This document shows, one piece after another, positions 18,903 to 27,155 of a stretch of 57,691 nt of DNA. The position numbers and the translations under genes are program-made. Positions within the stretch are counted from its first letter, which is position 1. Every line of letters begins with the position of its first letter. The notes under the pieces were generated by a model, which ran no database searches, was not told the DNA's origin, and saw nothing but the letters and a program-made list of their open reading frames with translations. This DNA is from DAOQTX01 sp035340715 (GTDB lineage: Bacteria; Bacteroidota; Bacteroidia; AKYH767-A; OLB10), in NCBI GenBank assembly GCA_035340715.1, contig DAOQTX010000010.1:1-57691 (forward strand), read 5' to 3'.

Positions 18903-20906
18903 ATGATTAACAACGAAAACGAAGTTCAAAACGAAGAAGTAGTATCGACTGAAACGCAGAGCAATGAAGCTACTGCAGCAACAGAAGTAACCGCAGAATT
19001 TGATTGGGACAACAACGGAAAACTTTCAAATCAATATTCGAGCAGCGAACGCGGCCGAATGGAAGAAATGTATGACAACACATTCAACAAAGTGATGGAA
19101 CACGAAATTGTGGAAGGTGTCGTAATCAGTCTTACCGAGAAAGATGCGGTGGTTGATATTGGATTTAAATCTGATGGATTGGTTCCCTTATCGGAATTTA
19201 AATACGACCCAACTTTAAAGGTGGGACAGAAATACGAAGTGTTTGTTGAAACCCGAGAAGATAAAAACGGGCAATTGATTTTATCACATCGCAAAGCTCG
19301 TGCTTTCAAATCGTGGGAAAGAGTAAACAATGCATTTGACAATAATGAAATCATTCAAGGCTTTGTAAAATGCCGTACTAAAGGTGGTTTGATTGTAGAT
19401 GTATTTGGAATCGAAGCATTCTTGCCCGGTTCACAGATTGATGTTAAACCCATTCGCGACTACGATATTTTTGTTGAAAAGACTATGGAATTCAAAGTAG
19501 TGAAAATCAATCACGAATTTAAAAACGTGGTCGTTTCTCACAAAGTTCTTATCGAAGAAGAACTCGAATCTCAGAAGTCGGAAATTATGGCCAAACTTGA
19601 AGTAGGTCAGGTATTGGAAGGAACCGTTAAAAACATCACATCTTATGGTGTGTTTATGGATCTTGGAGGAGTTGACGGCTTATTGCACATTACCGATATC
19701 AGTTGGGGACGCATCAATCATCCGGAAGAAGTATTGCAATTGGATCAGAAGATCAATGTAGTAATTCTTGATTTTGATGATGAGAAAAAGCGTATCTCTC
19801 TTGGATTGAAACAATTGACCGCTCAACCTTGGGATTCACTTGATCCGAATTTAAAAGTTGAAGATAAAATAAAAGGTAAAGTTGTGGTATTGGCCGACTA
19901 TGGTGCCTTTATCGAAATTATACCTGGCGTAGAAGGTTTATTACACGTTTCTGAAATGTCATGGTCGCAGCACTTACGCAGTCCGCAAGACTTTATGAAA
20001 GTAGGCGATGAAATTGAAGCCGTAGTGTTGACCCTCGATCGCGAAGAGCATAAAATGTCTTTAGGCGTGAAGCAACTTTCGCCCGATCCTTGGGTGGCTA
20101 TTGAAGCAAAATATCCTACCGGTAGTAAGCATAGCGCTAAAGTGAGAAACTTTACACACTTCGGAATTTTTGCCGAATTGGAAGAAGGAATTGATGGTTT
20201 AATTCACATCTCTGATTTGAGTTGGGTAAAGAAAATCAAACATCCTTCAGAATTCACTAAAGTGGGCGAAGCTATCGAAGTAGTGGTATTGGAGTTGGAT
20301 AAAGAAAATCGCAAACTAAGCTTGGGTCACAAACAATTACAAGACAATCCTTGGGACACTTACGAAACCGTATTCACTATTGGCAGCGTACATCAAGGAA
20401 CCGTTGGTAAAGTAACCGACAAAGGGGCCGTAATTACATTGCCTTATAATGTTGAAGCCTATGCTCCATTCCGTCATTTGATAAAGGCAAACAATGCTCC
20501 TGCAAAAACGGATGATGTATTGGACTTTAAAGTGATTGAGTTCTCAAAAGAAAATCAAAAAATATTGGTATCGCATCATGCACTGATTGAAGATGCAAAT
20601 GCCGATGCCAAGCTTGCCGAAAATCAGGCTAAAGAAAAAGATGCTGCCGAAAGCGCTAAAGCAGTTAAGAAATTGAAAGAATCAGTTGAAAAGACTACAC
20701 TGGGCGACTTAGGTGTTTTATCGGCTCTAAAATCGGAGCTTGAAACAACCGAACGTGCGGCCGCTATCAGCAAACTTGAAGAACAATCGGCAGATGAAGT
20801 TGAAGAACAAGCACCAGAAGCAAGTGTAGAAGAGAAGCCTAAGCGAGGAAGAAAAAAGAAGAGCGAAAGCGAAAGCAACACTGAAAGCGAAGGCGAAAAT
20901 TCTTAA
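18903..20906 (+). CDS. rpsA: 30S ribosomal protein S1
   Basis: 667 aa with six S1 RNA-binding repeats beginning near residues 67, 152, 238, 323, 410 and 495 (VEGVVISLTEKDAVVDIGF; EGTVKNITSYGVFMDLGGVDGLLH; GKVVVLADYGAFIEI; AKVRNFTHFGIFAEL, and so on). It helps the ribosome bind mRNA, which matters in a phylum with few Shine-Dalgarno sites. An acidic Glu/Ala-rich N-terminus and a C-terminal tail with KPKRGRKKK and Ser/Glu runs flank the repeats, as in other Bacteroidota. Monocistronic: own promoter and a clear terminator. Confidence 0.95.
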   Translation: MINNENEVQNEEVVSTETQSNEATAATEVTAEFDWDNNGKLSNQYSSSERGRMEEMYDNTFNKVMEHEIVEGVVISLTEKDAVVDIGFKSDGLVPLSEFKYDPTLKVGQKYEVFVETREDKNGQLILSHRKARAFKSWERVNNAFDNNEIIQGFVKCRTKGGLIVDVFGIEAFLPGSQIDVKPIRDYDIFVEKTMEFKVVKINHEFKNVVVSHKVLIEEELESQKSEIMAKLEVGQVLEGTVKNITSYGVFMDLGGVDGLLHITDISWGRINHPEEVLQLDQKINVVILDFDDEKKRISLGLKQLTAQPWDSLDPNLKVEDKIKGKVVVLADYGAFIEIIPGVEGLLHVSEMSWSQHLRSPQDFMKVGDEIEAVVLTLDREEHKMSLGVKQLSPDPWVAIEAKYPTGSKHSAKVRNFTHFGIFAELEEGIDGLIHISDLSWVKKIKHPSEFTKVGEAIEVVVLELDKENRKLSLGHKQLQDNPWDTYETVFTIGSVHQGTVGKVTDKGAVITLPYNVEAYAPFRHLIKANNAPAKTDDVLDFKVIEFSKENQKILVSHHALIEDANADAKLAENQAKEKDAAESAKAVKKLKESVEKTTLGDLGVLSALKSELETTERAAAISKLEEQSADEVEEQAPEASVEEKPKRGRKKKSESESNTESEGENS

Positions 20907-20930
20907 ACTTTCTGTTTTGTAAAAAGTTAA

Positions 20931-20956
20931 AGCCATCCCATAAGGATGGCTTTTTT
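20931..20956 (+). terminator. Rho-independent terminator of rpsA
   Basis: AGCCATCC (20931-20938) pairs with GGATGGCT (20944-20951) around a CATAA loop, followed by TTTTTT. It lies 25 bp after the rpsA stop codon. Confidence 0.9.
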
Positions 20957-20977
20957 GTATTTTCCCTTTACTAGTAA

Positions 20978-21120
20978 ATTGCTTCGCTATCGCTCGCAAT
21001 GACAGTGTTGGTTTTGTCATTGCGAGGAACAAAAAGGCTTGCATGCTGCCGGGTAGCAAAGCAATTTTTTTTGTTCTGAACGTATCATTGAAGGATTGCT
21101 TCGCTAGCGCTCGCAATGAC
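20978..21120. repeat. Cluster of palindromic CATTGCGAG-type intergenic repeats
   Basis: Two direct 26-bp copies (20978-21003 and 21095-21120), differing at one base, begin ATTGCTTCGCT and end CTCGCAATGAC. Between them an inverted, more diverged copy starts GTCATTGCGAGG at 21016 and ends AGCAAAGCAAT at 21065. This matches the widespread REP-like GTCATTGCGAGG...AGCAAT element family found between genes of many bacteria. Together with the rpsA terminator and the pyrR promoter it fills the 313-bp space between these genes. Confidence 0.8.
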
Positions 21121-21177
21121 GGATTGGAGAGTATAACTCTGCTATTTCGAAGCATTATTTTACCTTAATTACGTTGC

Positions 21178-21209
21178 TTGCCATATCTCAAAAAATATTG
21201 ATATTTTTG
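21178..21209 (+). promoter_or_regulatory. Promoter of pyrR-pyrB
   Basis: TTG (21178-21180), a 21-bp spacer, then TATTTTTG (21202-21209) fits the Bacteroidota consensus. The start codon of pyrR is only 10 bp downstream, so the 5' leader is almost absent. That leaves no room for a PyrR-type RNA attenuator ahead of pyrR. Confidence 0.6.
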
Positions 21210-21219
21210 ACCTCATCCT

Positions 21220-21765
21220 ATGGCACAAAAGCTTATTCTAAACCGTAACGATTTCAACTGTACTCTTACACGGCTTTGTTGTCAAATTATTGAAAAACAT
21301 CCCAAACTTGAGGACACGGTTTTAGTGGGATTACAACCGCGCGGTATAATTTTGTGCGATCGAATATCCGGCATACTGCAAGAAAAATTCGCAATCAAAG
21401 ATCTAAAAACCGGAAAACTGGATATCACTTTTTTTAGAGATGATTTCAGAACGCACGACAAACCTCTGATACCTAAAAGTACCGAAATAGATTTTATGGT
21501 CGAAGGAAAAACGGTAATCATGATTGATGACGTGCTTTATACCGGACGCAGTGTTCGTTCAGGCCTTGATGCCATATTGGCGTTTGGGCGTCCGGCCAAA
21601 GTTGAGTTGCTGGTTTTGATCGATCGTAAATACAGCCGCGATTTACCCATTCAGCCCGATTATACCGGAAAGGCAATTGATTCTATTATGTCGGATAAAG
21701 TGAAAGTGAAATGGTCTGAAACAGATCAAAAAGATGAAGTTTGGTTACTATCAAATCAGGATTAA
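21220..21765 (+). CDS. pyrR: PyrR-type uracil phosphoribosyltransferase / pyrimidine regulator
   Basis: 181 aa, type I phosphoribosyltransferase fold. The PRPP-binding loop is VIMIDDVLYTGRS, with LVGLQPRGIIL upstream and KLDITFFRDDF as the flexible hood. PyrR proteins bind pyr mRNA in Firmicutes and also make UMP from uracil. Here it is directly coupled to pyrB (stop and start overlap in TAATG), but the leader is too short for the classic attenuator. UPRTase activity is therefore the safer assignment. Confidence 0.9.
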   Translation: MAQKLILNRNDFNCTLTRLCCQIIEKHPKLEDTVLVGLQPRGIILCDRISGILQEKFAIKDLKTGKLDITFFRDDFRTHDKPLIPKSTEIDFMVEGKTVIMIDDVLYTGRSVRSGLDAILAFGRPAKVELLVLIDRKYSRDLPIQPDYTGKAIDSIMSDKVKVKWSETDQKDEVWLLSNQD

Positions 21766-22721
21766 TGGAAAAACAACTGAGCGTTAAACATTTATTGGGA
21801 ATAAAAAACCTCACATCCGGAGATATAGATTTGATTTTTTCAACGGCCGCTAATTTTAAGGACATCATCAATCGACCCATCAAAAAAGTGCCTTCGCTTA
21901 GAGACATTACAGTAGCCAATATCTTTTTTGAAAATTCTACCCGAACCCGCCTTTCTTTTGAACTGGCGGAGAAGAGACTTTCGGCTGATATCATCAATTT
22001 CTCAAGCTCTTCATCGAGTGTCAGTAAAGGCGAAACTCTCATTGATACGGTAAATAATATTTTAGCTATGAAGGTGGATATGGTGGTAATGCGTCACCCC
22101 AAACCTGGAGCTTGTGTATTTTTAGCCAAACACATTAATGCCAGCATTATCAATGCCGGAGATGGCACACACGAACATCCGACACAAGCGTTGTTGGATG
22201 CTTTTTCCATTCAAGAAAAATTTGGCAGTATAAAAGGTTGTAATGTGGTTATTGTGGGCGATATTCTGCATTCGAGAGTGGCTCTTTCCAATATTTTATT
22301 ACTTAAAAAATTAGGTGCCGAGGTAATGGTTTGCGGTCCGGAAACACTGATTCCCCGCTATATATCGGAATTGGGAGTTCGTGTTGAAACCAATTTAAGA
22401 AAAGCCTTTGAATGGGCCGATGTAGCTAATATGTTGCGTATTCAGTTGGAACGGCAGGATATAAAGTATTTTCCCAGCATACGAGAATATGTGATGATGT
22501 ATGGGGTGGATAAACGCTTTTTAGATTCCATAAAAAAAGATGTCTTGATCATGCATCCCGGACCCATAAATCGTGGTGTGGAATTGAGCAGCGATGTGGC
22601 CGACAGTGGAAAGTCGATTATATTGAATCAGGTAGAAAATGGAGTGGCTATTCGAATGGCGGTGCTGTTTTTACTGGCCGGGCAGTTGTCAGCCGATCGG
22701 CAATCGGGAAAAAACGCCTGA
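21765..22721 (+). CDS. pyrB: Aspartate carbamoyltransferase catalytic subunit
   Basis: Joins carbamoyl phosphate and aspartate in pyrimidine synthesis. 318 aa. Carbamoyl-phosphate loop FENSTRTRLSFE, SSSSVSKGETL, HPKPGA, the HEHPTQALLDAF motif, VGDILHSRVA and the C-terminal HPGPINRGVE are all present. The ATG at 21765 overlapping the pyrR stop is chosen over a GTG 24 bp upstream inside pyrR. No pyrI is adjacent. Confidence 0.95.
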   Translation: MEKQLSVKHLLGIKNLTSGDIDLIFSTAANFKDIINRPIKKVPSLRDITVANIFFENSTRTRLSFELAEKRLSADIINFSSSSSSVSKGETLIDTVNNILAMKVDMVVMRHPKPGACVFLAKHINASIINAGDGTHEHPTQALLDAFSIQEKFGSIKGCNVVIVGDILHSRVALSNILLLKKLGAEVMVCGPETLIPRYISELGVRVETNLRKAFEWADVANMLRIQLERQDIKYFPSIREYVMMYGVDKRFLDSIKKDVLIMHPGPINRGVELSSDVADSGKSIILNQVENGVAIRMAVLFLLAGQLSADRQSGKNA

Positions 22722-22738
22722 TCAATAAAAAACGCATA

Positions 22739-22770
22739 TTGTTAATTGAACTCATATTTTCTTATTTTTG
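22739..22770 (+). promoter_or_regulatory. Promoter of the STAS gene cluster
   Basis: TTG (22739-22741), a 21-bp spacer and TATTTTTG (22763-22770) match the consensus. The ATG follows 17 bp later at 22787. Confidence 0.55.
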
Positions 22771-22786
22771 TTTAAAATGATGTGTT

Positions 22787-23161
22787 ATGCAATTCAACCT
22801 CGATAAAAACGAGAAGTATGTCCTTTTCAAACTCAATGAGCAAAAACTAAATACGCTTATTGCTGCCGATATGAAGTCGGAGTTATTGATTCTGAATACG
22901 CAAGGCGTTAAAAACATTATTCTCGACTTGTCTGAAACAAAATTTTGCGATTCATCTGGTTTGAGTGCCATACTTACCGGAAATCGATTGTGCCGAAATG
23001 TTGAAGGTTCATTTATTTTAACCGGAGTAAATGAACATGTAAATAAATTGATACATATCTCGCAATTGGATCAAGTGTTGACTTTGATACCTACGGTAGA
23101 TGAAGCCATAGAATATGTTTTTATGGATGAAATTGAACGAGATATTAGCGATACAAAATAA
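22787..23161 (+). CDS. STAS domain protein (anti-sigma factor antagonist-like)
   Basis: A 124-aa single STAS domain with the signature ILDLSETKFCDSSGLSAILTGNRLC, including the Ser-Ser-Gly where antagonists such as SpoIIAA are phosphorylated. No cognate anti-sigma kinase is encoded in the window, so its partner is unknown. Two bases separate it from the T9SS cargo gene downstream, implying joint transcription. Confidence 0.82.
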   Translation: MQFNLDKNEKYVLFKLNEQKLNTLIAADMKSELLILNTQGVKNIILDLSETKFCDSSGLSAILTGNRLCRNVEGSFILTGVNEHVNKLIHISQLDQVLTLIPTVDEAIEYVFMDEIERDISDTK

Positions 23162-23163
23162 GT

Positions 23164-23907
23164 ATGCAAAGAATTTTACTTCTGATAATATTAATGTTTT
23201 CAATAGTGGGTTATCACAAAGCCGATGCGCAATGTGTACCCAATACAGGAATTACTATACCCGGTATTTACCCCGATAGTGCAACCGGATTACCGGCCGG
23301 CAATATGGGAACCTTGTACAGCGAAGTGATGCAAGCCCGAGTTCCGACCGACACTACCTACAATGGCTTACCTGCTATCATCACATCTATTGATGTGGTT
23401 TCTATTACAGGGCTACCTCCAGGATTAACCTATTCTTGCACTCCGGCAAATTGTATTTTTCCGGGTGGAAGCAATGGATGTGTACTGATTCAAGGAACAC
23501 CAACAAGCGTGGGTGTTTACCCTTTAACAGTCGATTTGATGGCCAATGGAACCGTATTTGGATTTCCGGTACAATTGCCCCAACAACTTACTTATTATAT
23601 CATTACCGTAAACGGTCCACTTGGCATCTCGAATGCGGTGGGTACAAAATTTTCAGTAGAACAGAATAAGCCAAACCCATTTAGCAACTTTACAGAAATC
23701 AAATACTTTCAGGACATCAATGGACCGGTAGAGTTGAAGATTTTCAATTTACTGGGGAGAGAAGTTTTTAAGAAGGTGTATGATTCGCAAAAGGGACAAA
23801 ATGTAATTCGCTTAGATGCCCGAACTATTACAGCAGGAGTGTATATGTACACACTTTCTAATGGTATTAAATCAGAAACCAGGCGTATGGTTGTCAACAA
23901 GCGCTAA
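23164..23907 (+). CDS. Secreted protein with putative Ig-like domain and T9SS type-A sorting domain
   Basis: 247 aa. A signal peptide (ends ADAQ, about residue 22) precedes an Ig/cadherin-like segment with VSITGLPPGLTYSCTP and LIQGTPTSVGVYPLTVD, a repeat type common in Bacteroidota surface proteins. The C-terminal ~75 residues (NKPNPFSNFTEIKYF, LKIFNLLGREV, ITAGVYMYTLS, RRMVVNK) are a type-A sorting domain. Exported by the PorQ-containing system; substrate or ligand unknown. Confidence 0.82.
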   Translation: MQRILLLIILMFSIVGYHKADAQCVPNTGITIPGIYPDSATGLPAGNMGTLYSEVMQARVPTDTTYNGLPAIITSIDVVSITGLPPGLTYSCTPANCIFPGGSNGCVLIQGTPTSVGVYPLTVDLMANGTVFGFPVQLPQQLTYYIITVNGPLGISNAVGTKFSVEQNKPNPFSNFTEIKYFQDINGPVELKIFNLLGREVFKKVYDSQKGQNVIRLDARTITAGVYMYTLSNGIKSETRRMVVNKR

Positions 23908-23922
23908 GCTCATTTCGGAAAC

Positions 23923-24834
23923 GTGAAATTCCAACTTACCATTTTAGGAAGTAGTTCAGCCATTTCCATTTTTCATCGTCACCCTACTGCACAAATACTC
24001 AATGTTCGAGAGCGATTGATGTTAATCGATTGCGGAGAAGGCACACAGTTTCAAATGAGTCGCTATCAAATTAAAGCACATCGGATTACTCACATCTTTA
24101 TTTCTCACCTCCATGGCGATCATTATTTGGGTCTTGCAGGATTGTTGTTTACTATGCATTTGCAAGGTCGAAAAAATGAACTGCATCTGTTTGGTCAGGA
24201 AGATTTGATGGATTTGATTGAAATGCAATTGCGATTGAGCAATACCCAATTAAAATTCAATTTAATTTTTCATCCTGTAAAGCATTATCTTGAAGAAGTG
24301 ATTTTGGACGATGATGACATCAATGTCCGAACCTTAATTATGAATCATCGCATTCCTTGCATGGGCTATGTTTTTAGAGAAAAGAAGAGACCCCGAAAGT
24401 TGATCGCTCAGAAACTAAAGCAGCACAATATTCCTTTCCATGTTTATCATTCGATTAAAGAAGGAAAAGATTTTGTGGATGAAAATGGTCATCGCATTCC
24501 CAATGCGGAGTTGACTCACAGTCCTATGGCTGCAAGAAGCTATGCCTATTGTTCCGACACCTTATATGATGAAGGCATTGTAGATCATATTAAAGATGTT
24601 GATTTGCTTTATCACGAATCTACCTTCAGTGAAGCATTGAGTGAACGAGCAGCTCAAACGTATCATTCAACTGCCAAACAAGCGGCTAGCATTGCAATAA
24701 AATCAAATGTTAAACAATTGGTGATCGGACATTTCTCTGCCCGCTACAAGGATCTTGAACCTTTACTACAAGAAGCCAAGAGTGTATTTCCAAATACGGC
24801 ATTGGCTATTGAAGGCAAAACCTTTTCGATTTAA
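23923..24834 (+). CDS. rnz: Ribonuclease Z
   Basis: tRNA 3'-end endonuclease of the metallo-beta-lactamase fold, 303 aa. Zinc motif H62-L-H64-G-D66-H67, IDCGEGTQFQM ahead of it, then YCSDTLYDE, LYHESTF and VIGHFSARY. The start is GTG at 23923, 15 bp after the preceding stop; the conserved KFQLTILGSSSA follows at once. It ends convergently with the MoxR gene, the two stops sharing four bases. Confidence 0.94.
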   Translation: MKFQLTILGSSSAISIFHRHPTAQILNVRERLMLIDCGEGTQFQMSRYQIKAHRITHIFISHLHGDHYLGLAGLLFTMHLQGRKNELHLFGQEDLMDLIEMQLRLSNTQLKFNLIFHPVKHYLEEVILDDDDINVRTLIMNHRIPCMGYVFREKKRPRKLIAQKLKQHNIPFHVYHSIKEGKDFVDENGHRIPNAELTHSPMAARSYAYCSDTLYDEGIVDHIKDVDLLYHESTFSEALSERAAQTYHSTAKQAASIAIKSNVKQLVIGHFSARYKDLEPLLQEAKSVFPNTALAIEGKTFSI

Positions 24835-25790
24835 GCCTTAACCAATTCGCTGATAATATTTTCAACTGTGATTCCTTCTGCCTCGGCTTTGTAATTCTTC
24901 ACTATTCGGTGACGAAGAATGGCAGCCGAAATGGCGCTTACATCTTCAATATCGGGTGAGAATTTTCCTTTAAGTGCCGCCAAACATTTGGCTCCAATCA
25001 CCAAGTATTGAGAGGCTCTGGGACCAGCACCCCACGATAAATATTCTTTTACCATAGCAGGTGCCTGATCGGTATTAGGTCGTGTTCTTGCTGCCAACCA
25101 CACTGCAAATTCGATAACATTATCCGATACCGGAATTTTACGAATCAGTTGTTGAAAGTGAATGATCTCTTCGGCCGATAGCACTTTATTCAGTGTTGGG
25201 TTTTGATCGGATGTGGTACTTCGAACAATACTGATCTCGTCATTGAAATCGGGATAAGTTAATGTTACATTAAACATAAAGCGATCCAGCTGCGCTTCGG
25301 GCAAAGGGTAGGTTCCCTCCTGCTCTATTGGGTTTTGAGTAGCTAATACAAAAAATGGTCCGGGCAAAGGATATCGTGTTCCGGCAGCAGTTACTGCTCT
25401 TTCCTGCATGGCTTCGAGCAAAGCGGCTTGTGTTTTAGGAGGTGTACGATTGATCTCATCGGCCAAAATAATATTGGCAAATAATGGACCTTTAACAAAT
25501 TTAAAATTACGTTGATCGTCTAATATTTCCGAACCGATAATATCGGATGGCATTAAATCTGGCGTAAACTGAATACGGTTATAACTTAATCCTAAGGCCT
25601 GTGCAATGGTGTTGACCAAAAGGGTTTTCGCCAACCCCGGAACACCCACCAAAAGGCAATGACCTTGAGAAAAGATAGAGATCAAAACATCATCCACTAC
25701 CTGGTCCTGACCAATGATTACTTTTTTTATTTCATTTTTAAGCTTGTGATAGGCCTCTTGTAATTTCTTTACACTTTCTACGTCTGACAT
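24831..25790 (-). CDS. MoxR family AAA+ ATPase
   Basis: 319 aa. Walker A GVPGLAKTLL, Walker B ILADEINR, sensor region FVLATQNPIEQEGTYPLPEAQLDRFMF and a C-terminal lid. MoxR ATPases act as chaperones for metal insertion or complex maturation, usually beside DUF58 and von Willebrand (Bat) genes. None of those is adjacent here. Instead it follows a SurA-like gene by 15 bp, suggesting a link with envelope protein folding (inference). Confidence 0.9.
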   Translation of the reverse strand: MSDVESVKKLQEAYHKLKNEIKKVIIGQDQVVDDVLISIFSQGHCLLVGVPGLAKTLLVNTIAQALGLSYNRIQFTPDLMPSDIIGSEILDDQRNFKFVKGPLFANIILADEINRTPPKTQAALLEAMQERAVTAAGTRYPLPGPFFVLATQNPIEQEGTYPLPEAQLDRFMFNVTLTYPDFNDEISIVRSTTSDQNPTLNKVLSAEEIIHFQQLIRKIPVSDNVIEFAVWLAARTRPNTDQAPAMVKEYLSWGAGPRASQYLVIGAKCLAALKGKFSPDIEDVSAISAAILRHRIVKNYKAEAEGITVENIISELVKA

Positions 25791-25805
25791 ATTTTAACAA
25801 TTACT

Positions 25806-27155
25806 TTAATTAACAAACCAAGTATGCAGCACTTCGCAAGAACGATACTGCTCATCAATGCTTACATACGTATTTTCTCTTTTTTTGTTCATCCAATCGG
25901 TTAAGGCCTTTTGTTTCTTGAAATTAAGCGCGGCCTCCTGCAATCGATTATAATCCGATTCCAAATTGGCTTTATGTGGCGCGGTTCTGCTCTTTAATCG
26001 ATATATAGCCATTCCGGTATTGCCATCGCTATCGGATGCTTGTACCGGTGCCGACATTTCTTTTTCGCTCAACTTATCTAAAGTAAAAAACACTTGCGGG
26101 TCCATGTTATCGGCTTCAAAGCGACTGGATCCTTTGTTTCTATTGTACACCAATCCACCATTGTTCTTACTGCTTACGTCTTCTGAAAATTGCAATGCCG
26201 CTTCTTCAAATGAAATAGAGTCTTTTAAAACCGCAATGGAAATACTATCCAATCGGTCTTGAATCAATTTGTAATCTGAATCTTTAATCTTAGGTTTTAT
26301 TAATATATGCCTTGCATTGATGCGCTCACCTTTTCGATCGATCAATTGAATGAGATGAAAACCAAATTTCGTTTCGATAATGGACGACATTTCACCGGCT
26401 TTGAGTTTGAACGCTGCTGCACTGAATTCAGGAACCAAATCGGTACGATTGACATATCCCAATTCACCTCCCTTTTTAGCAGAGCCGGGATCTTGTGAAT
26501 ACAAAACTGCCAGGGTTGCAAAATCATCCCCCTTGTCCTTAACTCTCGAACGATATTCTTCAAGCTGTTGTATGATGCGGTCCTTTTCTTCTTTGCTCAC
26601 CGGCACTTTTAAAAATATTTGCTCATATTCAATTTCGGAATTAATATAAGGTAGACTATCTGCAGGAATGCTTTCATAAAACTCTTTAACATCGGAAGGA
26701 GTTGCATTTACTTTTCCGCTAATCTTCGATTGCATTTGCTGCGTGAGCATTTGCTCCTTAATCATTGGTCTTAATTCATCTTTCAATTCGGCAATGGATT
26801 TATTGAAGTATTGCTCCAATTTTTCTTCACTACCAATCTGATTAATATAATAATCCATACGATTCATAACCTCCGATTCAACCTGCGCATCGGTTACTTC
26901 AATGCTGTCAATTTGAGCTTGTTGAACCAACAGTTTTCCCAAAAGAAGGTTTTGTAATATTTCACATTTAATTCCATCGTTGGCATAATTGCCTTGAGCC
27001 AAAAACTGTTCGTATTGCTGCTCAATTTCGGAATGTAAAATAATTTCGCTGCCCACTACCGCAGCTATCTGATCAATCATCGTTTTGTCTTGTGCCAATG
27101 CAGCACTATAGACTAAACAGGAAAGAAACAGGCTATTCAAAAATTTCAACTTCAT
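25806..27155 (-). CDS. SurA-like periplasmic peptidyl-prolyl isomerase
   Basis: 449 aa from the ATG at 27155 (MKLKFLNSLFLS...), with a signal peptide ending AALAQ. A SurA N-terminal chaperone region (IDQIAAVVGSEIILHSEIEQQYEQF) precedes two parvulin domains: EIEYEQIFLKV...GFHLIQLIDR and INARHILIKP... . It has SurA length and order and probably escorts outer-membrane barrels such as PorQ and the TonB receptors. Its start overlaps the end of the upstream gene by 23 bp; a longer start at 27176 would increase that overlap. Confidence 0.88.
   Translation of the reverse strand: MKLKFLNSLFLSCLVYSAALAQDKTMIDQIAAVVGSEIILHSEIEQQYEQFLAQGNYANDGIKCEILQNLLLGKLLVQQAQIDSIEVTDAQVESEVMNRMDYYINQIGSEEKLEQYFNKSIAELKDELRPMIKEQMLTQQMQSKISGKVNATPSDVKEFYESIPADSLPYINSEIEYEQIFLKVPVSKEEKDRIIQQLEEYRSRVKDKGDDFATLAVLYSQDPGSAKKGGELGYVNRTDLVPEFSAAAFKLKAGEMSSIIETKFGFHLIQLIDRKGERINARHILIKPKIKDSDYKLIQDRLDSISIAVLKDSISFEEAALQFSEDVSSKNNGGLVYNRNKGSSRFEADNMDPQVFFTLDKLSEKEMSAPVQASDSDGNTGMAIYRLKSRTAPHKANLESDYNRLQEAALNFKKQKALTDWMNKKRENTYVSIDEQYRSCEVLHTWFVN

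Noticed and set aside
20727..21155. Minus-strand open frame of ~140 codons over the end of rpsA and the repeat cluster
   Set aside because: Its N-terminal half is translated repeat sequence (SLRALAKQ / SLRAIAKQ type) and the rest is antisense to rpsA; no start or family support.
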